From: Enhydrobacter aerosaccus
GTDB taxonomy: Bacteria; Pseudomonadota; Alphaproteobacteria; Reyranellales; Reyranellaceae
Direction of reading: 5' to 3'
Length of the DNA: 64,000 nt
NCBI RefSeq assembly: GCF_900167455.1
Contig: NZ_FUWJ01000020.1
Location: forward strand, 1 to 64,000
The first letter of the stretch is position 1, and every line of letters begins with the position of its first letter. The notes beneath the pieces were generated by a model. That model was not told where the DNA came from. It made no database searches and was given only the letters and a program-made list of their open reading frames with translations. Both the position numbers and the translations under genes were made by a program. Shown here piece by piece: positions 16,082 through 24,038 of the stretch.

Positions 16082-16816
16082 TCAGATCGAGATCACCATG
16101 CCGTCCTCGGCCGCCTCGCAGTCGAGCGAGCGACGTCGTTCCAGCATTTCCGGCCCCATATGGGTCACGATCACGCGTTTGGCGCCGATCGACGGCAGCT
16201 GCGCCGACAGGACCGCATAGTCGAGATGGAACTTGATCGGCTTGGCGCTGGAATAGGCTTCCGCGACGAAGAGATCGGCACCGCGCGCTGCCTCGGCGAG
16301 TTCGTCGACCCACTCCGTATCGCCCGAGTAGCACACCACCTTGCTCTCGACGGCGATACGCAGGGCAAAGGGCGGTGCACCGCAGGGATGCTTCATTAGG
16401 TGTGGGGTGACCTCGATGGCGCCGATCCGATGCGGCACGCGCGGTTGCATCTCCTGTACCTCGACCGCGAAGCGGCGCTCGACCTTGGTCGAGCCCGGGA
16501 AAAAGGTCTCCATGGCCGTCTCGAGGCGGGTACGCAGACCGGGCGGTCCGGCGATGACGAGCGGTGCCGTTCGGCGGCTGACCAGCTGCGCCTCGAGAAT
16601 GAAGAACGGCAAGCCGCCGAAATGGTCGCCATGCAGGTGCGAGATCACGATGGCATCGATGCTGTTGGGCTCGATGCCCCATCGCCTCAGGGCAACCATC
16701 GTCGACGCGCCGCAGTCGATCAGGAACGAGCCCTGTCCGTGACGTACCTGGAAGCAGGTATTGAAGCGCCCGCCGCTGCCGAAGGCGTCTCCCGATCCCA
16801 CGAACTGAAGTTCCAT
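16082..16816 (-). CDS. MBL-fold metallohydrolase
   Basis: This 244-residue metallo-beta-lactamase-fold hydrolase has SHLHGDHFGGLP at residues 59-70, supplying the His-x-His-x-Asp-His zinc site. Further metal ligands are in CYSGDTEW and VTHMGPE. The beginning (MELQFVGSGDAFGSGGRFNT) resembles RNase Z-type phosphodiesterases, but the exosite for tRNA is not recognisable. It is divergent from the ptxD-like gene across a 70-base gap with a long inverted repeat, so the two may share regulation. Confidence 0.85.
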   Translation of the reverse strand: MELQFVGSGDAFGSGGRFNTCFQVRHGQGSFLIDCGASTMVALRRWGIEPNSIDAIVISHLHGDHFGGLPFFILEAQLVSRRTAPLVIAGPPGLRTRLETAMETFFPGSTKVERRFAVEVQEMQPRVPHRIGAIEVTPHLMKHPCGAPPFALRIAVESKVVCYSGDTEWVDELAEAARGADLFVAEAYSSAKPIKFHLDYAVLSAQLPSIGAKRVIVTHMGPEMLERRRSLDCEAAEDGMVISI

Positions 16817-16829
16817 CGGCTGTCTCCGG

Positions 16830-16874
16830 ATTGCATTTCGTGTAATGTATCGCCATTAGATCGCAAAATGCAAT
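16830..16874. promoter_or_regulatory. inverted repeat between the MBL hydrolase and ptxD-like genes
   Basis: ATTGCATTT (16830-16838) and AAATGCAAT (16866-16874) are exact reverse complements with a 27-base loop. They fill the short divergent intergenic region. The spacing and AT-richness suit a regulator contacting two half-sites, perhaps the LysR protein encoded in the operon. Confidence 0.45.
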
Positions 16875-16886
16875 GTAGAGGCTTCC

Positions 16887-17906
16887 ATGGCGCGCCCGAG
16901 AATCGTCGTCTCCAGTTGGGTTCATCGCGAAGTGCTCGACCGCTTGGCGGCCGTTGGCGAGGTGGTGGCGAACGACTCGCGCGAGACCCTATCGCCGGAC
17001 GAATTGCGAGCCCGCTGCCGGGATGCGGAGGCGCTGATGGCCTTCATGTCGGATCGGGTCGACGATTCCTTCCTGAGCGCCTGTCCCGATCTCAAGGTGA
17101 TCGCCTGTGCCCTCAAGGGCTATGACAATTTCGACGCCGATGCCTGCGAGCGCCGCGGCGTGTGGCTGACGATCGTACCCGATCGCCTGACCATCCCGAC
17201 GGCTGAGCTCGCGATCGGGCTGATGATCGGCCTGGGCCGCAACGTGCTACCTGGCGATCGGCTGGTGCGCTCCGGCCATTTTCGCGGTTGGCGGCCGATC
17301 CTGTATGGCCGCGGCCTCGAGGGCAGCACGGTTGGCCTGATCGGCATGGGCGCCGTCGGACAGGCCATCGCGCGCCGGTTGATCGGCTTCGAGGCGAGGG
17401 TGCTTTATGCGGATCGGTTCGCCCTGCCATCCGATCAGGAGACAGCGCTGCGGGCGCATCGCGTCTCGCGCGATGAGCTCAGACGGCAGAGTGACTTCAT
17501 CCTGCTCTGCCTGCCCCTTGCCGCCGATACGCTGGGGCTTGTGGATGCCGCCTTCCTCACCGAGGTCAAACGCGGTGCCTTCCTCATCAATATCGCGCGC
17601 GGATCTCTGGTCGACGAGGCGGCCGTCGCCCAGGCGGTGGAGACCGGGCAGCTGGGCGGCTATGCGGCCGATGCCTTTGCGCTCGAGGATTGGGCGCTCG
17701 ACGGGCGGCCCGACAGACTGGACGAGCGTTTGCGCCAGGCGACGGACCAGACCCTGTTTACGCCTCATCTCGGCTCCGCCGTCGATGAGGTCCGGCGCGA
17801 TATCGCGCTGGAGGCGGCGACCAGTCTGATCGAGGCGTTGCGCGGCGAGGTGCCAAGCGGTGCCGTCAACAGGCCCTCCGCTGTCCGGAATCGGAGCGTC
17901 GCATGA
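16887..17906 (+). CDS. ptxD: phosphite dehydrogenase-like D-2-hydroxyacid dehydrogenase (PtxD-like)
   Basis: The 339-residue NAD-dependent dehydrogenase follows PtxD closely along its length (CALKGYDNFD, GVWLTIVPDRLTIPTAELAI, the Gly-Trp-x-Pro and Tyr-Gly block, ALEDW, LFTPHLGSAV). Residues known to matter in PtxD are all present: Met54, Lys77, Trp135, Tyr140, Arg238, Glu267, His294 and Ser297. The nucleotide site is GMGAVG with Asp176-Arg177 after the second strand. PtxD oxidises phosphite to phosphate. No ptxABC transporter is seen. It overlaps the LysR gene by ATGA. Confidence 0.82.
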   Translation: MARPRIVVSSWVHREVLDRLAAVGEVVANDSRETLSPDELRARCRDAEALMAFMSDRVDDSFLSACPDLKVIACALKGYDNFDADACERRGVWLTIVPDRLTIPTAELAIGLMIGLGRNVLPGDRLVRSGHFRGWRPILYGRGLEGSTVGLIGMGAVGQAIARRLIGFEARVLYADRFALPSDQETALRAHRVSRDELRRQSDFILLCLPLAADTLGLVDAAFLTEVKRGAFLINIARGSLVDEAAVAQAVETGQLGGYAADAFALEDWALDGRPDRLDERLRQATDQTLFTPHLGSAVDEVRRDIALEAATSLIEALRGEVPSGAVNRPSAVRNRSVA

Positions 17907-18775
17907 TCGATCTCGAACAGGTCCGCACTTTCGTCGCGATCGTGGAGGCCGGTTCCTTTCAGAGCGCTGCGGACCGGCTCGGCATCGCCCAGCCGACCGT
18001 GTCGCAGCACCTGAAGAAGCTGGAGGAGGCGGTGGGTCATCGCCTGATCGAGCGTTCCCGCGCGCAGGCGATCCCGACCGAGGGCGGGACGCGCTTTCTT
18101 CCTTTTGCCCGCACGCTCCTGAGGGTCGCAGAGCGGGCACAGGAGGCGCTGACCGACGGAGAGTTTGTGATCGGCGCCAGCAGCAACATCGGCGTCTACA
18201 TGCTTCAGCCCGTGGCGGCCGCCTTCCGATCCATCGTTCCCGATCTTCGGCGGTTCGATATCCGGATCGGCTCGAACCAGGAGACGGCAAGGCGCCTGGA
18301 AGATTCAGAGATCGATATCGCCCTGATGGAATGGTGGGACGATCGCGCGGGGTTCGATGCCAAAGTCTGGCGTGAGGAGCCGATCGTCGTCATTGTGCCG
18401 CCCGATCATCGCTGGGCCCGGCGGGCCTGGATCGACAAGGCGACGTTGATGGAGGAACCATTGATCGGAGGCGAGCCCGGAACCGGCACCGCGCGGCTGC
18501 TTCAGGACAGGCTGGGCATCGATATCGCGGCACTGAAATCGGGTCTGCAACTCGGCAGCACCGAAGCGGTGAAGCAGGCCGTGCGGGCAGGCCTCGGCGT
18601 ATCGGTCGCCCTCGAGAGTGCGGTCCGGGAGGAAATCGCGTCCGGTGTCCTGGTGGCGCCGCGCCTGCGCTCCGCCCGGCTGACGAAGCCGCTCTACTCC
18701 ATCGTTCCCAGCCATGCGCCGCCGGGAAGCCCGGCCCGCAAGTTCGCCGCTTTTCTGCCGGCGGCCGCAGCATGA
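17903..18775 (+). CDS. LysR-family regulator coupled to ptxD
   Basis: The 290-residue LysR regulator has an N-terminal helix-turn-helix (TFVAIVEAGSFQSAADRLG, then AQPTVSQHLKKLE) and a two-lobed effector domain. It overlaps the ptxD-like gene and the next gene by four bases on each side. Known phosphite operons also carry a LysR gene (ptxE) beside ptxD, which supports the assignment. It probably controls this operon through the inverted repeat at 16830-16874. Confidence 0.9.
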   Translation: MIDLEQVRTFVAIVEAGSFQSAADRLGIAQPTVSQHLKKLEEAVGHRLIERSRAQAIPTEGGTRFLPFARTLLRVAERAQEALTDGEFVIGASSNIGVYMLQPVAAAFRSIVPDLRRFDIRIGSNQETARRLEDSEIDIALMEWWDDRAGFDAKVWREEPIVVIVPPDHRWARRAWIDKATLMEEPLIGGEPGTGTARLLQDRLGIDIAALKSGLQLGSTEAVKQAVRAGLGVSVALESAVREEIASGVLVAPRLRSARLTKPLYSIVPSHAPPGSPARKFAAFLPAAAA

Positions 18776-19476
18776 AGCGCGCGATCGTCCTCCGGCACCT
18801 TGCGTTCGAGGATCTGGGCCTCCTGGCGGGCGTGCTTTCCGACGCGCGCTATGAAGCGTCGTATCGCGAAGCGGGGATCGACCGTCTTTCCGATATCGAG
18901 CTCGCATCGGACGATCTTCTGGTCGTGCTGGGCGGTCCGATCAGCGCCTATGACGAGGCGCATTACCCGTTTCTTGCCGACGAACTGCGCCTGATCGAGC
19001 AAAGCGTGCGCCGCGAGGTGGCGGTGCTGGGCATTTGCCTCGGCGCGCAGCTTCTCGCCCGTGTTCTCGGTGCCCGCGTCTATCCGGGTTCCGCCAAGGA
19101 GATCGGTTTTGCGCCGGTGAGGCTGACGGAGGAGGGGCGAGCCGGTTGCCTCGGTATCCTCGAACGGGCGGCCAGCCCGGTGCTGCATTGGCATGGCGAC
19201 ACGTTCGATCTCCCGCGCAACGCGACGCGGCTCGCTGCGACCGATATCACCCCCAATCAGGCCTTTTCCCTTGGCAAGCGTGTCCTCGGTCTTCAATTCC
19301 ATGTCGAGGCCGACCCCGCGTCGATCGAGCGATGGCTGATCGGTCACGCTGGGGAGCTTGCCGCCGAATGCGTCGATCCTCGATACCTGCGCGTCGAAGC
19401 GCAGCGCCACGGCGACCTGCTGGCAAAGGCCGGCCGTGCCGTTCTTGCGGGCTGGATCGAAGCGCTGCGATCCTAG
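18772..19476 (+). CDS. class I glutamine amidotransferase-like protein
   Basis: This 234-residue stand-alone GATase1 domain has the nucleophile elbow GICLGAQLLARVLG with its Cys, and a catalytic His-x-Glu in LQFHVEAD. Such domains release ammonia from glutamine or hydrolyse gamma-glutamyl bonds. No synthetase partner domain is present. Translation is coupled to the LysR gene by ATGA overlap. Its link to phosphite or phosphonate use is unexplained. Confidence 0.85.
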   Translation: MKRAIVLRHLAFEDLGLLAGVLSDARYEASYREAGIDRLSDIELASDDLLVVLGGPISAYDEAHYPFLADELRLIEQSVRREVAVLGICLGAQLLARVLGARVYPGSAKEIGFAPVRLTEEGRAGCLGILERAASPVLHWHGDTFDLPRNATRLAATDITPNQAFSLGKRVLGLQFHVEADPASIERWLIGHAGELAAECVDPRYLRVEAQRHGDLLAKAGRAVLAGWIEALRS

Positions 19477-19637
19477 CGTCGACGCTGAAAATTGACCCGA
19501 TCTGAGCTATGCTCGATGGTGCGGAGGCGCTGTCGGGAGGACTGACCATTTCGGTCGACGCCGGGACAACGATAAACGAGCAGAGTGCGCGACGAGGAAG
19601 CTTGCCGTCGCGGTCGTGGCCAGGGACGCGCGTGGCG

Positions 19638-20069
19638 TCAGGCGCGGCGTACCACAAGCACCGGGCAGGGCGAGTGACGCATGACTTCTTCCGCAACGCT
19701 GCCAAGTACCGCCCGCGACAGGCCACGGCGGCCATGGCTGCCGATGACGATCAGGTCGGCCGGCCATTCCCTGGCAGCCTTCACGATCTCTTGACCGGGC
19801 CGGCCTTGCCGCACGAATTGCAGGACGGAGGTGCCCGCGGGAAGGCGGGCGCGGAAATCGGCCACCACGCGTGCTCCCTCCTGTTGCGCGTGCTGGGCAA
19901 TGTCGTCGGCGACGCTACCTGCCTCCGGCGAATAGATCAGCGACGGATCGATGGCGTGAATCAAGGCGACATCGGCATTCAGGGATCGCGCGAGTGCGAT
20001 GCCGACCTCGGCTGCATGGGCCGCGAGCGGATCGTCGTCTACCGTGATCAGGATCTTGCGAAAGGCCAT
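19638..20069 (-). CDS. universal stress protein (UspA family)
   Basis: The 143-residue single-domain protein has the ATP-binding signature Gly-x2-Gly-x9-Gly-Ser in GSHGRRGLSRAVLGS and the early acidic loop ILITVDDDPLA. ATP-binding Usp proteins often help cells survive low oxygen or starvation. An FNR/FixK-like box lies 71-84 bases upstream of the start. The 160 bases between it and the GATase stop show no gene. Confidence 0.92.
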   Translation of the reverse strand: MAFRKILITVDDDPLAAHAAEVGIALARSLNADVALIHAIDPSLIYSPEAGSVADDIAQHAQQEGARVVADFRARLPAGTSVLQFVRQGRPGQEIVKAAREWPADLIVIGSHGRRGLSRAVLGSVAEEVMRHSPCPVLVVRRA

Positions 20070-20139
20070 GTGCTTCTCCGCTCGTCACCCGTCGAGAAAA
20101 TGGTCCGCCGCTTATGGGCCGCGGAACCGGGTCGGCCCC

Positions 20140-20153
20140 ATGATCTGGATCAA
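20140..20153. promoter_or_regulatory. FNR/FixK-type box (anaerobox)
   Basis: ATGAT-CTGG-ATCAA differs by one base from the TTGAT-N4-ATCAA consensus of FNR/FixK regulators. It lies in the divergent gap between usp and the creatininase-like gene. With a -41.5 placement, usp would start near 20105, leaving a 36-base leader. Oxygen-dependent control of usp is the likelier reading. Confidence 0.5.
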
Positions 20154-20286
20154 CGGATGCCTGGGACAATCGGCTGCGGCTGGTGGCGTACGTCATGGGA
20201 GCATTCGCACCGCAGGGCCGAATGGCGCACCGTACTGGCGGCCCGAAATGCGATGGCGTAGTAAGGCCGCCCGAGGAGAGGCGTCG

Positions 20287-21090
20287 ATGCGCGCTGCGTT
20301 TGGGTTGGTTGTCTTGCTCGCGTTTTGCGTCACTGCCGGTGCCTCCCGGGCGGCGCCTCGCAGCCCCTTTATCGAGGACTTGACCTGGACCGAAGTCCGC
20401 GACGCGTTGGGCGCGGGGACGACGACCGTCATCATCCCCGTCGGCGGGACCGAGCAGAGCGGGCCGCATCTTGCGCTCGGCAAGCACAATGTCCGCGTGA
20501 AAGTCCTTGCCGGTCGAATCGCGACCGCGCTGGGTGACACGCTGGTCGCCCCGGTTCTGGCCTATGTGCCCGAAGGCAACATATCGCCGCCTACCGAACA
20601 CATGCGCTTTCCCGGAACGATCTCTGTGCCGGTCTCTGCCTTCAAGGGCACGCTCGATGGCGCGGCACGCAGCCTTCGGCAAGCCGGCTTCACGCATATC
20701 GTCCTGATCGGCGACCATGGCGGCTACCAGGCCCAGTTGAAGGACGTCGCCGATCAATTGAATCGGGCCTGGGCCGGCACATCGGCGCGCGCTCACTACA
20801 TCGCGGCCTATTATCGCGCGAGCGACGTGGCCTATACCAAACTGCTTCGGACCCAGGGGCTGAGCGAAGCCGAGATCGGCCAGCATGCCGGCGCGGCGGA
20901 TACCTCGCTTCAGCTCGCGGTCGATCCCTCCACCGTGCGCAGCGATCGGCTGGAGGCCGCACATGGGGCCGATATCGGCGTGCTGGGCGACGCCCGTCGT
21001 TCGAGCGCTGTCTTGGGTCAATCGGGCGTGGATCTCATCGTCAACGATACGGTAGCCGCGATCAGGAAAGCGCGGCTGGAGAAACATTGA
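20287..21090 (+). CDS. exported creatininase-family protein
   Basis: The 267-residue protein has a Sec signal (VVLLAFCVTAGASRAAP) followed by a creatininase/MftE-type amidohydrolase fold. The family metal block is altered: GGTEQSGPHLALGKHN has Ser where creatininase has a His ligand and His where it has Asp. GDHGGY and GQHAGAADTS follow. A divergent metal site or a separate exported subfamily is indicated. It lies 4 bases before a beta-propeller gene. The substrate is unknown. Confidence 0.75.
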   Translation: MRAAFGLVVLLAFCVTAGASRAAPRSPFIEDLTWTEVRDALGAGTTTVIIPVGGTEQSGPHLALGKHNVRVKVLAGRIATALGDTLVAPVLAYVPEGNISPPTEHMRFPGTISVPVSAFKGTLDGAARSLRQAGFTHIVLIGDHGGYQAQLKDVADQLNRAWAGTSARAHYIAAYYRASDVAYTKLLRTQGLSEAEIGQHAGAADTSLQLAVDPSTVRSDRLEAAHGADIGVLGDARRSSAVLGQSGVDLIVNDTVAAIRKARLEKH

Positions 21091-21094
21091 ATTC

Positions 21095-22375
21095 ATGAAG
21101 AAGAATCGCCTCCTCGTTCTTCCCGCCGTGGCGATCGCTTTCGCCGGATGCCTGGCTGCCGCGCAAACCACTGTCAGCAAGACAAGTACGCCACAGGCCA
21201 TTGCCACGGTCCCCGGCATGCCGCCGGTCGTCGATCCGTCCAATCTCTATAGTGAGACGGTAGCCGGGAAATTGAGCCCGGCCGTTCAAGGCGCTTTGCC
21301 GCGCATCTATGTCCCGAACCGGCGCGGCAACAGCGTGACGGTGATCGATCCGCAGGCGATGCAGGTCATCGACACCTACAAGGTCGGACGTAATCCGCAG
21401 CATGTCGTGCCCTCGTGGGACCTCAAGACCCTGTGGGTCGCCAACAATGCCGAAGGCCGTACCGACGGCAGTCTGACCCCGATCGATCCGCTCACCGGCA
21501 AGCCGGGACCTTCGGTGCCCGTCGACGATCCCTACAACCTCTATTGGACGCCCGACGGCAAGTACGCGATCGTCGTTGCCGAAGAGCACAAGCGGCTCGA
21601 TTTCCGCGACCCGCGGACGATGGAGCTAGCCTTTTCCATCAAGACGCCGAAGTGCGGCGGCATCAATCACGCCGACTTCTCGATCGACGGCAAGTACGCT
21701 CTCTTCACCTGCGAGTTCAACGGCGCCGTCACCAAGATCGACATGGTGAACCGCACCGTGGTCGGCACGCTCGTGCTGACGCCCTTCTATCAGCGACCCG
21801 ACGTGGTGGCGCAGCTGGCGGCGTTCGAGAAGAAGCCGGTCGTCGTGGACGAAGGACAGGAACTCGGCGGCGCGGTCTGTGCCTCGCGCGGCATGCCGCA
21901 GGACGTGCGCATCTCGCCGGATGGCAAGCTCTTCTATGTCGCCGACATGCTGGCGGACGGCGTCCATGTCGTCGACGGCGACTCGTTCCGCCAGGTCGGT
22001 TTCATCCCGACCAGCATCGGCGCCCACGGCCTCTATCCGAGCCGCGATGGCAAGCTGCTCTACGTCGCCAATCGCGGCAGCAACAAGATGATCGGCCCGC
22101 GCCATGGCAAGGGCAGTGTGTCGGTGATCGACTTCGCGACCCAGAAGGTCGTCGCCTTCTGGCCGATCCCGGGCGGCGGGTCGCCCGACATGGGCAATGT
22201 CTCCGCCGACGGCAAGTATCTGTGGCTGTCCGGCCGCTTCGACGATGTCGTCTATCGCTTCGACACGACATCGGGCGCCGTCGACCAGATCAAGGTCGGT
22301 CGCGAGCCGCACGGCCTCGCCGTATGGCCCCAGCCCGGCCGCTACTCCCTGGGACATACCGGCAATCTGCGCTGA
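21095..22375 (+). CDS. exported YVTN beta-propeller protein
   Basis: The 426-residue protein begins with a signal sequence (LLVLPAVAIAFAGCLAA). The FAGC could be a weak lipobox. Propeller repeats follow: IYVPNRRGNSVTVIDPQAM, LYVANRGSN, VSVIDFATQKVVAFWPIP, YLWLSGRFDD. These resemble the cytochrome cd1-like/YVTN family, but no haem or quinone ligands are obvious. It is co-transcribed with the creatininase-like gene and converges with the flavin oxidase gene. Confidence 0.78.
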   Translation: MKKNRLLVLPAVAIAFAGCLAAAQTTVSKTSTPQAIATVPGMPPVVDPSNLYSETVAGKLSPAVQGALPRIYVPNRRGNSVTVIDPQAMQVIDTYKVGRNPQHVVPSWDLKTLWVANNAEGRTDGSLTPIDPLTGKPGPSVPVDDPYNLYWTPDGKYAIVVAEEHKRLDFRDPRTMELAFSIKTPKCGGINHADFSIDGKYALFTCEFNGAVTKIDMVNRTVVGTLVLTPFYQRPDVVAQLAAFEKKPVVVDEGQELGGAVCASRGMPQDVRISPDGKLFYVADMLADGVHVVDGDSFRQVGFIPTSIGAHGLYPSRDGKLLYVANRGSNKMIGPRHGKGSVSVIDFATQKVVAFWPIPGGGSPDMGNVSADGKYLWLSGRFDDVVYRFDTTSGAVDQIKVGREPHGLAVWPQPGRYSLGHTGNLR

Positions 22376-22393
22376 TTGCCGGCATCACCGGGG

Positions 22394-23986
22394 TCAGGGA
22401 TCGATCAGGACGCCCGGATTCATCATTCCCTTCGGATCGAGCTCGCGCTTGGCGGCCCGCAGGGCGCGCGCGAACAGCTCGGGGCGCTGCTTGTCGTAGA
22501 AGGGGCGATGGAAACGGCCGACGGCATGATGATGCGTGGTGGTGCCGCCATGCTCTACCGTTGCCGCGGTGCAGGTCGTCAGAATCTCCATGAACTGTTC
22601 GAGCTGCCGGCGCTTGTCGAGGATGCCGCCGAAGGTGAAATACAGGCACGGACCGTCGGGATAGACGTGCGTGAAGCGGCAGGTGACGGTGCCGTCGCGG
22701 CCGGTCACGCGCTTGATCGTGTCGCGGGTGATCGCGGTGATCTTGCGATGGAACTCTGGCACGCGCTCCCAGGTCATGGCCGTCTCGAAAGTCGAGGACA
22801 GGATGCCGCGCGCCGCAGCGTGCTCGCTGTAGTGCGGGGCGCGGATGAACCGGTTGCGCCAAGCGCCCGCGGCGCCTGAGCGATGGGCGTTTTCGTCGTC
22901 GGGATCGGTCGGATCGGCGGCGCCGCCGTGATCGCCACAGATCTCCAGTGCGCGCTTCATCCAGGCCTCGAGCGGATGGTCGGCCGATTCGAAAGCGAGG
23001 ACCAGCACCGCCTCCTCGCTGCTCCAGGGAATGCCGGGCAGGGCTTCGCGGGCTTCGAGAAGCCGGCAGTTGGCGGGGTAGAGGCCGGCCTGGGTGATGG
23101 CTCGGACCGCGTCGGCGCCGGCGAAGAAATTCTTGAAGCGGACCGAGGCGGAAGCGCGGAAGGTCGGCTTCTTGCGCAGCCGTACCCAGGCCTCGGTGAT
23201 GATTCCGAGAATGCCTTCCGAGCCAAGGAACATTCGGTCCGGGCTCGGCCCGGCGCCAGAGCCGGGAAGGCGACGCGTTTCAAGGGCGCCGCTTGGCGTC
23301 ACCACGCGCAGGCTTTCGACGAAATCGTCGATATGCGTGTAGAGCGTGGCGTAGTGGCCGCCCGACCGCGTCGCGATCCATCCGCCCAGCGTCGAGCAGC
23401 GATAGGCCTGCATATAGTGGCGCATGGTGAAGGGCGTTTGCCGCAGCTGGTCCTCGATCGCCGGACCATAGATGCCGCCCTGGATGCGGGCCGCGTGACT
23501 GACGCTGTCGACTTCAAGAACCTTGTCCATGTGGCGCAGGGAGATGGTGACGACCTTCTCCGCACTGGCCGGCGGCTCTATGCCCTTCACGACCGAGCTG
23601 CCGCCGCCATAAGGGATGGCCATCGCCCCGGCCTGGTCGCACCAGTCGAGAACGCGCACGATGTCCTGTTCGTTCTCGGGGAAGGCGACGGCATCGGGCG
23701 GGTTGGGTACCGAGCGCATGAGCATGCGGATCGCATCGAAGCCGGCCTTGCCGTAGCTGTGTTCGAGGCGCGTCAGATGGTCGGTGCGCACGATCGATTG
23801 CAGGCCGCTGGGCACGGTCAGGCGCGTTGCGCGGAGCGCGATCTCGTCGGACTTGGGTGCCGGGGTGACATCGAAACTGGAAATCCCGTAGCGCTGCGCG
23901 ATCTCCGCTTCCCACGGCTTGATCTCGTCGGCCGACAGATCCTCGTCCGCGTAGCCCCAGGCATAGAACTTCTTCTGCCGTCGCAT
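22394..23986 (-). CDS. FAD-binding oxidase, alkyl-DHAP-synthase-like
   Basis: The 530-residue VAO-fold flavoprotein has an FAD-binding PCMH domain (IPYGGGSSVVKG near residue 130, then RCSTLGGWIATRSGGHYATLYTHIDD without its full block) and a C-terminal cap with the His-rich motif TTTHHHAVGRFH. The ending PKGMMNPGVLI is typical. The HHH motif is shared with alkyldihydroxyacetonephosphate synthases, but bacterial homologues can be 2-hydroxyacid or aldehyde-lyase types. GGAGG precedes the ATG by four bases. Confidence 0.85.
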   Translation of the reverse strand: MRRQKKFYAWGYADEDLSADEIKPWEAEIAQRYGISSFDVTPAPKSDEIALRATRLTVPSGLQSIVRTDHLTRLEHSYGKAGFDAIRMLMRSVPNPPDAVAFPENEQDIVRVLDWCDQAGAMAIPYGGGSSVVKGIEPPASAEKVVTISLRHMDKVLEVDSVSHAARIQGGIYGPAIEDQLRQTPFTMRHYMQAYRCSTLGGWIATRSGGHYATLYTHIDDFVESLRVVTPSGALETRRLPGSGAGPSPDRMFLGSEGILGIITEAWVRLRKKPTFRASASVRFKNFFAGADAVRAITQAGLYPANCRLLEAREALPGIPWSSEEAVLVLAFESADHPLEAWMKRALEICGDHGGAADPTDPDDENAHRSGAAGAWRNRFIRAPHYSEHAAARGILSSTFETAMTWERVPEFHRKITAITRDTIKRVTGRDGTVTCRFTHVYPDGPCLYFTFGGILDKRRQLEQFMEILTTCTAATVEHGGTTTHHHAVGRFHRPFYDKQRPELFARALRAAKRELDPKGMMNPGVLIDP

Positions 23987-24038
23987 CGTTCCTCCGTTTG
24001 CTTCTTGGCAACGATGATCCGCCCCATGGCGGAAGTGA

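Noticed and set aside
16082..16816. MBL-fold hydrolase as PhnP, which would fit a phosphorus locus.
   Set aside because: The beginning and length are closer to RNase Z-type proteins, and the Cys-rich zinc motif of PhnP is absent.
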